NCBI RefSeq assembly: GCF_025631005.1 | Contig: NZ_JAOTPL010000017.1 | Span: 1 to 64,000 of the forward strand | Direction of reading: 5' to 3' | Source: Haoranjiania flava | GTDB lineage: Bacteria; Bacteroidota; Bacteroidia; Chitinophagales; Chitinophagaceae | Length of the DNA stretch: 64,000 nt | Shown: piece after piece, positions 26,186 to 35,781 of the stretch | Position numbering within the stretch: position 1 is the stretch's first letter | Layout of the letters: the number at the start of each line of letters is the position of its first letter | Notes under the pieces: generated by a model | What the model was told of the DNA's origin: nothing | Database searches by the model: none | Seen by the model: the letters and a program-made list of their open reading frames with translations, nothing else | Made by a program: the position numbers and the translations under genes

Positions 26186-27877
26186 CTACACATCTTTTTC
26201 CATCCTGCTTTCGCCTTTGATATAAAAATAGAAGTATATAAAAAAGTGTACTACGGCCATGATGTAAGCAAACATGGCAATGCCGTCCATATGCCCGGCT
26301 TTTGCGCCGTGGATATAGCCTAGTATGCCCAGCAGTAATGTAGAGCCAAAGCCTGTAGCCGCAGTAACGCGGTAGCTTTTCCTGTGCGTTTGCATAGGCT
26401 CCTGCTTGCCTAAAATGCTCCCCCTGATGCCGCTGTACAGATACACATCCAGCCCGATCATCATCCAGGCAACAAGGCGTATCCAGGTATCTACGGGCAG
26501 GAACACCATCATGCCGAGGCAGGTAATAATGCCTAATACAGGTATGAGCGGCACCAGCGGTGTTTTGAATTTACGTGGTGCACCAGGATTCACTTTCCTT
26601 AATACAATAATGCCTAAACAAACCAGGATAAAAGCAAAAAGGGTACCTATGCTTGTCATTTCGCCAACTACTCTGCCCGGTACAAACGCAGCAAACACGC
26701 TTACAAAAATCATAAACAGCATATTTGATTTGGCAGGCGTCCTGTACTTGGGGTGTAGCCTGGAGAAAGATTTAGGAATGAGCCCGTCGCGGCTCATGGC
26801 GTAGAATACGCGGCTTTGGCCTAAAAGCAATACCAGTATCACCGAGGCATAGCCGAGTAAAATAGCAATGATGATGCTTGTGTTCAGCCAGGGATAAGCA
26901 GCCACTATTTTACCGTCTGCACCTGCGTTGCCCATGTGCTCAATAGCAATAGCAACCGGTGCCAGATGATCCCCGCCGCTCTCGCCTTTGAAAGCCGAAT
27001 AATGCGCCACGCCTACCATAACATAAGAAAACAATACGTACAATACTGTACAGATCAGCAGGGAGCCGAGGATCCCTATCGGCATAGACCGCCCCGGGTT
27101 TTTGGTTTCCTGCGCCGCGGTTGAGACCGCATCAAAACCAATGTAGGCAAAGAACACAATGGCAGCAGCACGGATCACACCCGTCCAGCCAAATTCGCCA
27201 AAAGTACCCGTGTTCTCCGGTATCAGGGGAACAAGGTTTTCTGTACGTACATATTTAAAACCTACAAATATAAAAACCAATACAATAGCCACTTTCAATA
27301 TTACAATGATGGTATTGACCAGCGCAGACTCTGAGGTGCCGCGAATCAATAACAAAGACATGACGGTAACAATAAACACAGCAGGAAGGTTAATGATGCC
27401 TGCCGCTCCTGTGGAGGTAACGTCAAAAGGGGTGATCATAAGCTGTTCGGGCAAAGCAACGCCATAGCTGGAAAATAATTTTCCCAGGTAACCCGACCAG
27501 CTCGAAGCAACTGTAGCAGAGCCAACGGCATATTCCAAAACCAGGTCCCAACCGATGATCCAGGCTATAAATTCACCCATAGTAGCATAGGAATAGGTGT
27601 ATGCACTGCCGGAAATAGGGATCATGGAAGCAAACTCAGCATAACATAATCCGGCAAAGGCACAGCCCAATGCAGCTATAACAAAAGAGATCATAATACC
27701 AGCGCCTGCGTGATTGGCCGCGGCCATGCCGGTGATGGAAAACAGGCCCGCCCCGATAATAGCGCCTATGCCCAATGCTATCAGCGCCCCGGAACTGAGC
27801 GTTTTTTTGAGGCCATGCTCAGATTCTTCAGATTCTAATATCAGGGAAGAGATTGACTTTTTTGAAAATAAACTCAT
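26186..27877 (-). CDS. APC family amino acid permease
   Basis: 563-aa integral membrane protein with about 13-14 hydrophobic segments. The GIGAIIGAGLFSITG stretch (about 37-51) is the unwound TM1 substrate site of APC transporters. Length and the extra C-terminal helices fit the cationic amino acid transporter-like subgroup. Specific amino acid not determinable. Followed 30 bp later by tag. Confidence 0.93.
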   Translation of the reverse strand: MSLFSKKSISSLILESEESEHGLKKTLSSGALIALGIGAIIGAGLFSITGMAAANHAGAGIMISFVIAALGCAFAGLCYAEFASMIPISGSAYTYSYATMGEFIAWIIGWDLVLEYAVGSATVASSWSGYLGKLFSSYGVALPEQLMITPFDVTSTGAAGIINLPAVFIVTVMSLLLIRGTSESALVNTIIVILKVAIVLVFIFVGFKYVRTENLVPLIPENTGTFGEFGWTGVIRAAAIVFFAYIGFDAVSTAAQETKNPGRSMPIGILGSLLICTVLYVLFSYVMVGVAHYSAFKGESGGDHLAPVAIAIEHMGNAGADGKIVAAYPWLNTSIIIAILLGYASVILVLLLGQSRVFYAMSRDGLIPKSFSRLHPKYRTPAKSNMLFMIFVSVFAAFVPGRVVGEMTSIGTLFAFILVCLGIIVLRKVNPGAPRKFKTPLVPLIPVLGIITCLGMMVFLPVDTWIRLVAWMMIGLDVYLYSGIRGSILGKQEPMQTHRKSYRVTAATGFGSTLLLGILGYIHGAKAGHMDGIAMFAYIMAVVHFFIYFYFYIKGESRMEKDV

Positions 27878-27999
27878 TTGCTGTTATTTTAGATATTATA
27901 GGCAAAATAAAGACTATTTTTATAAAATATTTTAATTAACACTTATTTTCTTAAAAATATGAATTACTGTATATTGCAAGGCTTAAATATTATTCTCCA

Positions 28000-29379
28000 A
28001 TGAACAAAAGATCGTTAGGATTACTGGCTGTGCTTGTTTTTACAGTTGTAGCCATACTTCATCTATTAGATGTAAGAAACTGGGTTAACATCAACGATAC
28101 GGTGTTGTTTACTTCGCGTTGGTTTTTTATAGCGGTAATCGTGCTGTTTGCTTTTTTAAAAAGATCGCTCACTACCTGGATACTTGTTGCCATGGCCATA
28201 GGTGTGGAAATAGGTATGGATTTTCCTGCTTTTTCACAGAATCTTGCTTTTTTAAGCAAAATATTTTTGCGGATGGTAAAGACTATTGTGGCGCCTTTGC
28301 TGTTCTCCACCCTGGTGGTGGGCATTGCCAGCCACAGCAACCTGAAGCAGGTAGGAAGAATGGGGTGGAAATCCCTTTTGTATTTTGAGGTTGTTACTAC
28401 AATAGCGCTGCTCATAGGTTTGTTGTTCATCAATATTACCAAGGCAGGTGTGGGTATTGAAATTCCGCCACAACTTCTTTCAGAGCTGCCAAAATCAGTA
28501 CCCAAGACCTGGCAGGATCATATTATTGATATTTTCCCGGAAAATATTATCCGGTCTATCTATGAAGGAAATGTATTGCCTATTGTTGTATTCAGCGTGC
28601 TGTTTGGCATTGCCATGGCTATGCTCAATGAAACCAAGAAAAGGCCAATGCTGCAGTTTGCAGAAAGCCTTTCGGAAATCATGTTTAAGTTCACCAATCT
28701 GGTTATGCTTTTTGCGCCGTTCGGTGTGGGTGCGGCTATTTCCGTTACGGTGGGGCATTTGGGCATAGATATACTCAAAAACCTGGGTATGTTGCTCATC
28801 ACTCTATACCTGGCATTGCTGTTCTTCCTGGCTTTTGTAATAGCGCCTATACTCTTTTTTATTGCCAAAGTGCCGCTGAAACAATTCATCAAAGCGGTGA
28901 AAGAGCCCGTATCCATTGCCTTTGCCACTACCAGTTCAGATTCGGCATTGCCTATTGCCCTGGAAAATATGGAAAAATTCGGTGTGCCCAGGAAGATCGT
29001 CTCTTTTGTAATACCTACAGGCTATACCTTTAACCTGGATGGCACTACGCTGTATCTGTCTCTTGCCGCGGTATTTGTAGCCCAGGCGGCGGGCATGAAT
29101 TTATCTTTCGGAGAGCAGTTTATGATCGGCTTGTCGCTGATGCTTACCAGTAAAGGCGTGGCTGCCGTGCCGCGGGCATCGCTGGTGATACTGATTGCTA
29201 CTGCACAGACATTTAATTTTCCTATATGGCCTATTATGGCTATTTATGGTATTGATGAGCTGATGGATATGGCCAGGACTTCGGTGAACGTCATCGGTAA
29301 TACACTGGCGAGCGTGGTAATCGCCAGGTGGGAAAACGAGTTTGACGATAAGAAAGCGCTGGCATTTGAGGCTGATTAA
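28000..29379 (+). CDS. Dicarboxylate/amino acid:cation symporter (DAACS)
   Basis: 459-aa GltP/DctA-type transporter importing acidic amino acids or C4-dicarboxylates with H+ or Na+. Shows the serine-rich hairpin motif ATTSSDSALP (about 308-317) and the TM7 NLDGTTLY element, both core to this family. Divergent from the APC permease (122 bp between). Single-gene unit. Confidence 0.95.
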   Translation: MNKRSLGLLAVLVFTVVAILHLLDVRNWVNINDTVLFTSRWFFIAVIVLFAFLKRSLTTWILVAMAIGVEIGMDFPAFSQNLAFLSKIFLRMVKTIVAPLLFSTLVVGIASHSNLKQVGRMGWKSLLYFEVVTTIALLIGLLFINITKAGVGIEIPPQLLSELPKSVPKTWQDHIIDIFPENIIRSIYEGNVLPIVVFSVLFGIAMAMLNETKKRPMLQFAESLSEIMFKFTNLVMLFAPFGVGAAISVTVGHLGIDILKNLGMLLITLYLALLFFLAFVIAPILFFIAKVPLKQFIKAVKEPVSIAFATTSSDSALPIALENMEKFGVPRKIVSFVIPTGYTFNLDGTTLYLSLAAVFVAQAAGMNLSFGEQFMIGLSLMLTSKGVAAVPRASLVILIATAQTFNFPIWPIMAIYGIDELMDMARTSVNVIGNTLASVVIARWENEFDDKKALAFEAD

Positions 29380-29453
29380 TAACATTGAGCATGCTAAAAA
29401 TATAAATTATTGTGATGGATAATTATTATTTTCGCTTGCCGAAATAAATATGT

Positions 29454-30437
29454 ATGCTTAAGTTTTTCAGGGTTATATGTTTACTTATCTCTTCTGTATT
29501 TGCACTGGAGGCAATAGCACGCCCTGTAACCGTGAAAGCTAAACTCACAGACCAGTACGGCAGGTCTGTAAAGAACCTGAAGATACAATGCAAGACTCCG
29601 CAGGGAATGATAGACATACCGTTTACTTACGATAAGCTTACCAATATTTCCTTTACTGCCGGCATGGGAGACTCATTGTTCATCAGCGGCTTTGAGTATA
29701 AAAGAGTACATCGCACCACAACTGAAAATATACTGAAAAAGAAACATGTTGAACTGCCAAAACCTTTCTATTTTACAGACCTGGTAAACCCGCAGTTTTA
29801 CATTCATTACGGCGGGCTATGGTTGTTGCTGTTTATTGTGTTTGCTGAAACAGGGCTGTTTTTCGGCTTTTTTCTGCCCGGCGATTCCCTGCTATTCATC
29901 TCCGGTGTGGTCAGTCAGAACCTGGCGAAATCTTTTATTGATACCGGCAGTGATTTCGGGAACCTGCTTCTGGTGATTGTATTAATATTCATAGCAGGAT
30001 TCCTGGGCGATTGGGTAGGATATACTTCCGGCGCGCGAGGCAGGTATATTTTTTACAGGATGAAGGATACCTGGTATTTCAAACGGAGATATCTGGACGA
30101 TGCTAAAATATTTTATCGTAAACACGGACACATAGCCATTGTACTTGCCAGGTTTTTTCCCATACTCAGAACCTTTGCACCTATTGTTGCCGGGATCGTA
30201 AGAATGGAAAAGAAGAAGTTTATGTTTTATAATGCATTGGGATGCGCCTGCTGGGTGATCTTGCTGGTTGGAGGCGGACATTATCTGGATGCATATATCC
30301 GGGAAACTTTTCATTTTGAATTGAAAGACCACCTGGAAATGATCATTGTAGGCCTGATAATAATAACTACAGCGCCTGTATTGTATAAAATGATCAGGCC
30401 TACAAGGCCGGGATCAAGGAAAATTATTAAGAAATAA
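29454..30437 (+). CDS. DedA family membrane protein with N-terminal extension
   Basis: 327-aa protein: signal-like N-terminus (about 1-22), an extracytoplasmic region of roughly 90 residues, then a DedA/SNARE-associated domain with FFLPGDSLLF (about 141-150) and ARFFPILRTFAPIVAG (about 230-245), the family's reentrant motifs. DedA proteins are implicated in undecaprenyl-phosphate or phospholipid flipping. The N-terminal part (VKAKLTDQYGRSVKNLKIQC...) looks like a small beta domain and is an unusual addition. It ends 4 bp before the HAD gene. Confidence 0.9.
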   Translation: MLKFFRVICLLISSVFALEAIARPVTVKAKLTDQYGRSVKNLKIQCKTPQGMIDIPFTYDKLTNISFTAGMGDSLFISGFEYKRVHRTTTENILKKKHVELPKPFYFTDLVNPQFYIHYGGLWLLLFIVFAETGLFFGFFLPGDSLLFISGVVSQNLAKSFIDTGSDFGNLLLVIVLIFIAGFLGDWVGYTSGARGRYIFYRMKDTWYFKRRYLDDAKIFYRKHGHIAIVLARFFPILRTFAPIVAGIVRMEKKKFMFYNALGCACWVILLVGGGHYLDAYIRETFHFELKDHLEMIIVGLIIITTAPVLYKMIRPTRPGSRKIIKK

Positions 30438-30441
30438 GTAT

Positions 30442-31098
30442 ATGGCACAAATAACTACGGTGATTTTTGATATGGACGGGCTGCTCATAGACAGTGAGCC
30501 ATTGTGGAAAGAAGCCGCAGATGAGGTTTTTGATGAGCTGGATATTCTGCTTACGAAGGAACAGTACCTGCACACGACCGGCATGCGCACCTATGAATTC
30601 CTGGAATACTGGCTGAGAGAACATGAACAACCGCTGGACGATATAGGATTTTTACACAATAAGATCGTAGAAATAGTTATTGCCAAGATCAATCAAAGAG
30701 GCGAACCCATGAAAGGTGCCCTGGCGCTGATCCGGTCTTTTAAGGCAGCAGGCTTTAAAATTGGCATTGCATCTTCTTCACCGATAAATATGATAGAAGC
30801 CGTGGTGCAGAAGATGGGCATCGGCGATATGGTAGACGTATTGTCTTCGGCTGAAGACCTGGACTATGGCAAGCCGCATCCGCAGGTATTTATGGAATGT
30901 GCCAAAGCATTGGGTGTACGTGCCGATAGTTGCATTGTATTTGAAGATTCATTTCATGGCATGATAGCGGCTAAGGCCGCGCGGATGTACTGTGTGGTGG
31001 TGCCGGCTCCCGAGTTGTTCCATGAAAAGCGCTGGTTTGCTGCCGATCAGAAATTATACAGCCTGGAAGATTTTGACATGCACAGCTTCAACGGTTGA
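30442..31098 (+). CDS. HAD-family sugar phosphatase (HxpB/YniC-like)
   Basis: 218-aa phosphatase with HAD motifs FDMDGLLIDSEP (D10 nucleophile, D12), IASSS, K in YGKPHPQVF, and FEDSFHGM. Closest in character to hexitol/2-deoxyglucose-6-phosphatases or beta-phosphoglucomutase-like enzymes. Starts 4 bp after the DedA gene, an operon without obvious functional link. Confidence 0.9.
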   Translation: MAQITTVIFDMDGLLIDSEPLWKEAADEVFDELDILLTKEQYLHTTGMRTYEFLEYWLREHEQPLDDIGFLHNKIVEIVIAKINQRGEPMKGALALIRSFKAAGFKIGIASSSPINMIEAVVQKMGIGDMVDVLSSAEDLDYGKPHPQVFMECAKALGVRADSCIVFEDSFHGMIAAKAARMYCVVVPAPELFHEKRWFAADQKLYSLEDFDMHSFNG

Positions 31099-31161
31099 TA
31101 ATGCAGCCGCGGTGCAGGTTAATTTTTTTATCACTTTAATGTGTAAATTAAAAAAATCTAT

Positions 31162-31169
31162 TACTTTTG
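31162..31169 (+). promoter_or_regulatory. -7 element upstream of the 68-aa gene
   Basis: TACTTTTG, exact TAnnTTTG match, about 55 bp before the ATG at 31225. It suggests a short gene with its own promoter and terminator. Confidence 0.45.
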
Positions 31170-31224
31170 GTAAGTATTAGGTTAAAATATTCACTTATTT
31201 TATAATCTTAAAATTTAAAAATTC

Positions 31225-31431
31225 ATGGATACTTCAAAAATGATTAAAGCTTATTGCTTAAAGACAAAAGAAAAAGACGTGCCAATGCAGGATGCAGTGA
31301 TCTCTAAAACTTCAAGAGGGGGCTACATAGCTAAAGGACACGATGGTAAAGGAAATAAAATGAGTGCTATACTTGGTGAAGCCAAAGCTTTACAGGCTAT
31401 CAAAGACGGTGTTGCCAAGCAGGAATTTTAA
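31225..31431 (+). CDS. 68-aa protein resembling DUF5679 without its zinc cysteines
   Basis: Small, basic, soluble protein that is a likely real gene: it has a -7 box upstream, an A-rich leader and a strong terminator. IKAYCLKTKEKDVPMQDAVI (8-27) followed by a G-rich GHDGKGNK segment resembles the zinc-ribbon family DUF5679 as I recall it (AYCxKC ... CPxCGTK), but three of the four metal Cys are absent (AYCLKT and HDGKGNK). The C-terminal part, ILGEAKALQAIKDGVAK, is predicted helical. Function unknown; the relation to DUF5679 is from memory and needs a profile search. Confidence 0.7.
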   Translation: MDTSKMIKAYCLKTKEKDVPMQDAVISKTSRGGYIAKGHDGKGNKMSAILGEAKALQAIKDGVAKQEF

Positions 31432-31452
31432 TAATCACCCGCAGAAATAATA

Positions 31453-31482
31453 GAGCCGGCTTCGTTCAGAGGCCGGCTTTTT
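31453..31482 (+). terminator. Terminator after 68-aa gene
   Basis: Stem AGCCGGC / GCCGGCT (31454-31460 and 31472-31478) then TTTTT; 22 bp past the stop codon. Confidence 0.88.
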
Positions 31483-31502
31483 ATATGTGGTATGGTATGC
31501 TG

Positions 31503-33518
31503 TTAGCCAAAGGCTCTCTTCAGCAGGCTTTCTACTTTTGGTTCACAGCCTCTGAAATCTTTATAGAGCTCCATAGGATCTTTGCTGCCGCCGGATGACA
31601 ACAGGATTTTGAACCTGGCAGCAATTTCCGGGTTAAAAATACCATGCTCTTTAAAATACCGGAAAGCATCTGCATCCAGCACTTCAGCCCATTTGTAAGA
31701 ATAGTATCCCGCTGAATAACCCCCCTGGAAAATGTGCGAAAAGCTCGGGCTGACGGCTGTTTCAGGATTGGCCGGGTACAGGTGGGTAGCCTTTGTTTCC
31801 TCTGTCTCAAAAATTTTTACATCGTTTACCTTATCGGGGTCTATATGGTAAGCCATATCCAACAGGCCAAAGCCCAGTTGCCGCAATGTCTGGTAACCTT
31901 CCATAAAACTTTTACTTTGTGCTATTTTTTCAATTTTCACATCAGGGAGTACTTCGCCGGTGCGGTAATCTTTGGCAAAGGTTTTCAGGAACTCGGGCTC
32001 ATAGCAATAATTTTCCAGGAACTGCGAGGGGAGCTCCACAAAATCCCATTTCACAGATGTGCCCGACAGGTTGGGGTATTGGGTATCTGCCAGGATTCCA
32101 TGCAGTGCATGGCCAAACTCATGAAACAAAGTGGTTACTTCCTGGAAAGTAAGCAGGCTGGGCGTTTCAGCGGTAGGTTTGGTAAAATTGCATACGATGG
32201 AGATGTGTGGCCTGTAGTCCTTACCGCCTTTTTTGTATTGCGGCTTATAGCTGGTCATCCAGGCGCCGGCACGTTTACCTTTCCTCGGGTGATAGTCGGT
32301 GTAAAGCAGAGCTTTGTATTTACCGCTCTCTACAACCTCATATGTTTTTACTTCCGGATGATATTTTGGAATGTCGTTTCTTTCAGAAAACCTTATTCCG
32401 AAAAGTTTTTCTGCCAAACCGAAAACCGCTTCTTCCACTTTCTCCAACTGGAAATAAGGTTTCAGTTCCTCATCATTCAAATCAAATTTTTGCTTACGCA
32501 GTTTTTCGGCATAGAAAGCATGATCCCAGCTTTGCATTTCTTCAATTCCGTCAGCCTTTGCAAGGGCTTTGAGTTCATCAATTTCTTTTTGAGCAAAAGG
32601 TGCAGCTTTTTCAAGCAATTCATTCAGGAATTTATAGACTTGTGCAGGTGATTTGGCCATACGTTCTTCCAGCACATAAGCGGCAAAGTTTTCGTAGCCG
32701 AGCAATTGAGCTTTTTGTTTACGCAATTGAATGATTTCTTTGATCAGGTTTTGGTTGTCAAATTCGCCGTCGTCGAAAGATTTTTTACCGTTTGCCAGTA
32801 CCAGTTCTTTCCTCAGTTCCCTGTTTTCGGCATAGGTTATGGCAGGGATGTAGCTGGGATATTGCAGCGTGATCACGTACCCTTCAAGGTTTCTTTCTCT
32901 GGCCTCTTCTGCATATTGCTGTAATACAGGCTCGGGAATGCCTTGAAGGAGTGATCTGGCGGTAATGTGTTTGTAATAAGCATTGGTGGCTGCCAGTACA
33001 TGCTGGCCGAATTGCAGTGACTTCAAAGACAGGTCCCTGTTGATGGCTTCCAGCTTCTTTTTATCTTCATCGTTGAGCAACGCACCGCTGCGTACAAAAC
33101 CTTTGTAAGTTTCATTCAGCAGCATTTGCTGTTCTTCATTGAGGTTGTATTTTTCTTTTTCGCCGTAAACTTTTTTTATGCGTTCGAATAATTTGGTGTT
33201 TTGCGAGATTTTAGATGAAAATTCGGTCAGCAAAGGTGAAACTTCCTGTGCAATTTTCTGTATTTCATCATTGGTTTCGGCCGAATTAAGGTTAAAAAAG
33301 ATATTCGACACCACCTCCAGTTTTTCGCCGGAATAGGCTAAAGCTTCTATTGTATTTTCAAAACTTGCCTCTTCGCCGTTTTCAGTTATGGCATCAATCT
33401 CCTTTTCAGATACAGCGATCAATTCTTTAAATGCAGGCAGGAAATCTTCCTGCTTTATTTTATCAAACGGCGCTGCATTTTCAGGGGTATTGAAAGACTG
33501 AAGAAGGATATTATTCAT
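31503..33518 (-). CDS. M3 family oligopeptidase (PrlC/Dcp-like)
   Basis: 671-aa zinc peptidase without a signal peptide, so probably cytoplasmic, degrading short peptides. Zinc motif HEFGH (466-470, in TTLFHEFGHALHG) with the third ligand Glu in a downstream helix, and the MTSYKPQYKK and QGGYSAGYYSYKWAEVLDADAF segments typical of oligopeptidase A and dipeptidyl carboxypeptidase. These two cannot be told apart from sequence alone; the length favours the OpdA/Dcp group. Confidence 0.93.
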   Translation of the reverse strand: MNNILLQSFNTPENAAPFDKIKQEDFLPAFKELIAVSEKEIDAITENGEEASFENTIEALAYSGEKLEVVSNIFFNLNSAETNDEIQKIAQEVSPLLTEFSSKISQNTKLFERIKKVYGEKEKYNLNEEQQMLLNETYKGFVRSGALLNDEDKKKLEAINRDLSLKSLQFGQHVLAATNAYYKHITARSLLQGIPEPVLQQYAEEARERNLEGYVITLQYPSYIPAITYAENRELRKELVLANGKKSFDDGEFDNQNLIKEIIQLRKQKAQLLGYENFAAYVLEERMAKSPAQVYKFLNELLEKAAPFAQKEIDELKALAKADGIEEMQSWDHAFYAEKLRKQKFDLNDEELKPYFQLEKVEEAVFGLAEKLFGIRFSERNDIPKYHPEVKTYEVVESGKYKALLYTDYHPRKGKRAGAWMTSYKPQYKKGGKDYRPHISIVCNFTKPTAETPSLLTFQEVTTLFHEFGHALHGILADTQYPNLSGTSVKWDFVELPSQFLENYCYEPEFLKTFAKDYRTGEVLPDVKIEKIAQSKSFMEGYQTLRQLGFGLLDMAYHIDPDKVNDVKIFETEETKATHLYPANPETAVSPSFSHIFQGGYSAGYYSYKWAEVLDADAFRYFKEHGIFNPEIAARFKILLSSGGSKDPMELYKDFRGCEPKVESLLKRAFG

Positions 33519-33707
33519 ATTTTTTTTGTATTAATTTTTAAGGTGCAAATGTACAAAAACGTTGGTGATTAATTGTCTTGCAGGCAGGTGCCTGCAGGCG
33601 CTTGCCTGCAATTATCTATGCAGCAACGTGTGATTATTTAAAACAATTAACAAGTAGTTGTTTGAAAAAGAACAGCTCGCTATTAAAATAAGCGCGCACT
33701 TTTATAA

Positions 33708-33734
33708 AAAAAGGAACGCGCCTCGTGGCGCGTT
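33708..33734 (-). terminator. Terminator after second ABC-F gene
   Basis: Perfect stem AACGCGCC / GGCGCGTT (33715-33722 and 33727-33734) with tetraloop TCGT, followed on the minus strand by CC and a T run. 17 bp beyond the stop codon. Confidence 0.9.
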
Positions 33735-33750
33735 GATATGATCATTATTT

Positions 33751-35376
33751 TTACGCGTACATCTCTTCTCTCAATTGCTTTACTCTTTCATCTTCCAGGT
33801 ATTCATCAAAGGTTGTGAGGCGGTCAATGATGCCTTTGGGAGTTATCTCTATCACGCGGTTGGCAACGGTCTGCATGAAAGTATGGTCATGAGAGGTCAG
33901 TAAAACTATGCCGGGGAAGGTCTGGCAACCATCGTTGAAGCTTTGTATACTTTCCAGGTCAAGGTGGTTGGTAGGCTGGTCAAGGATGATCACATTGGGA
34001 TTTTGCAGCATCATTCGGCTGACCATGCAACGCACTTTTTCACCTCCGCTGAGCACATTGGTTTTCTTCATAATATCGTCACCCGAGAAGAGCATTTTCC
34101 CGAAAAAACCCCGCAAAAACGGTTCATCGGCATCGGTTACATGCGCAGGCACGTATTGACGAAGCCAGTCGAGCAATGGCATAGCATCGTTAAAATATTC
34201 CTGGTTTTCTACCGGCAGATAGGCTTTGGTAATGGTGGTTCCCCATTCAAATTTACCGTTGTCGGCTTTTCCTTCGTTATTGATAATATCAAAAAAATGA
34301 GAAACAGCCAGCGGGTCTTTACTGATAAAGGCTATCTTATCGCCCTTGTTAACATCAAATGTTATATTGTCGAAAAGTGTTCTGCCATCAATGGTTTTCT
34401 TCAGTTTTTCTACGCTCAATATCTGGTTGCCCACTTCGCGCAACGGCTGGAAGATAATGCCCGGGTATTTCCTGTTAGATGGTTCAATCTCTTCAATAGT
34501 GAGCTTTTCCAATGCCTTCTTCCTTGAGGTAGCCTGCTTGGATTTGGAAGCGTTGGCGCTGAAGCGTGCAATAAAATCCAGCAGAGCCTGGCGCTTATCT
34601 TCCATTTTCTTGTTCTTATCCGATATCTGGCGGGCCATCAGTTGTGAGCTCTCGTACCAGAAGGTATAGTTTCCGGTAAATATTTTTATTTTCTGGCGAT
34701 CCACGTCGGCTACGTGCGTACAAACCGCATCCAGGAAGTGACGGTCGTGGCTCACCACTAAAACAATATTCTGGTAGTCTGCCAGGAAGTTTTCCAGCCA
34801 GCCGATGGTGTCTATGTCCAGGCCGTTGGTAGGCTCATCCAGCAATAAAATGTCCGGATTGCCAAACAGCGCCTGTGCAAGCAGCACGCGCACTTTCATG
34901 TTAGAAGGAATGTCTTTCATCAGCATCTGGTGCATATCATCCTTTACACCCAAGCCGCTGAGGAAGGATGCCGCATCGCTTTCAGATTCATAGCCGCCCA
35001 TTTCACCGTATTCGGCTTCCAGGTGGCTGGCCTCCATGTAATCGTCTTCCGTAGCGTCGGGGTTGGCGTAGATGGCATCACGTTTATGCATCACGTCCCA
35101 CATTTTTTTATGGCCCATCAGCACTGTATTCAGCACTGTCTGTTCATCAAATTCAAAGTGGTTTTGCTTCAGGAAAGACAGCCGTTCTCCGGGTGTAACC
35201 TCCACAGATCCTTTGTTCGGCTCAATCTCTCCGCTCAGGATCTTTAAAAAAGTAGATTTTCCCGCACCGTTGGCGCCGATGATGCCGTAGCAGTTGCCTT
35301 TGGTAAAATTGATGTTTACCTCGTCAAACAAAACTCTCTTTCCGTAAGCAAGGGTAATATTTCTGGCACTTAACAT
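33751..35376 (-). CDS. ABC-F ATPase, YbiT-like
   Basis: 541-aa cytosolic twin-ABC protein with Walker A GANGAGKST and LLLDEPTNGLD in domain 1, and LSGGEKVRCMVSRMML then ILDQPTNHLD in domain 2. Domain 2 has a degenerate Walker A (AFISKDPLAVSHFF), a known feature of the YbiT group. It likely binds the ribosomal E site and modulates translation. The ATG at 35374-35376 gives the canonical MLSARNITLAYG start; a 16-residue upstream extension is rejected. Confidence 0.92.
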   Translation of the reverse strand: MLSARNITLAYGKRVLFDEVNINFTKGNCYGIIGANGAGKSTFLKILSGEIEPNKGSVEVTPGERLSFLKQNHFEFDEQTVLNTVLMGHKKMWDVMHKRDAIYANPDATEDDYMEASHLEAEYGEMGGYESESDAASFLSGLGVKDDMHQMLMKDIPSNMKVRVLLAQALFGNPDILLLDEPTNGLDIDTIGWLENFLADYQNIVLVVSHDRHFLDAVCTHVADVDRQKIKIFTGNYTFWYESSQLMARQISDKNKKMEDKRQALLDFIARFSANASKSKQATSRKKALEKLTIEEIEPSNRKYPGIIFQPLREVGNQILSVEKLKKTIDGRTLFDNITFDVNKGDKIAFISKDPLAVSHFFDIINNEGKADNGKFEWGTTITKAYLPVENQEYFNDAMPLLDWLRQYVPAHVTDADEPFLRGFFGKMLFSGDDIMKKTNVLSGGEKVRCMVSRMMLQNPNVIILDQPTNHLDLESIQSFNDGCQTFPGIVLLTSHDHTFMQTVANRVIEITPKGIIDRLTTFDEYLEDERVKQLREEMYA

Positions 35377-35485
35377 GAATAAACTTCTCCTTTGGTTTTT
35401 GAGGCGCAAAGGTACGAAAATCAATCGTCAATAAGAAGTGGGGCCCGGAATGTTTTACCACAGCCCGAAATAATTCCTCATACCG

Positions 35486-35690
35486 TCACATGATAACTCC
35501 ACAACTCCACATCTCCACACCTCCACACCTCAACAACTCCACACCTCCACACCTCCCCACCTCAACAAATCCACAAATCCCCATCTCCACAACTCCCCAT
35601 CTCCACACCTCAACAAATCCACACCTCCACATTTCCACACCTCCACACCTCCACAACCACACATCATCACCTGATAACTCCATCACCTAA
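35486..35690. repeat. Nearly G-free minisatellite (CTCCACA-type)
   Basis: About 200 bp built from variants of CTCCACAC, CTCAACAA and ATCCACAA, virtually without G on the plus strand. It is bounded by near-identical 16-mers TCACATGATAACTCCA (35486-35501) and TCACCTGATAACTCCA (35667-35682). It lies in the 405-bp divergent region between the ABC-F and DUF2723 genes, leaving about 100 bp on each side for promoters. Both-strand frames through it are artefacts. Confidence 0.9.
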
Positions 35691-35781
35691 AATATCTTTT
35701 TACAAATTTGTAGTTTTTAATTAGGTTTGCGCTTAATTAAATTAGGCAAAGTCTAAATTTTTTTAAGCATAAAATATCCAG

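Noticed and set aside
22355..27877. Polysaccharide utilisation locus around the GH2 enzyme
   Set aside because: No SusC/SusD pair, sigma/anti-sigma or hybrid two-component regulator is present; neighbours are a transporter, tag and an APC permease.
35490..35690. Pro/Thr/His-rich or Val/Glu/Trp-rich small proteins on either strand
   Set aside because: Simple translation of the minisatellite; open in several frames because the tract almost lacks stop triplets.
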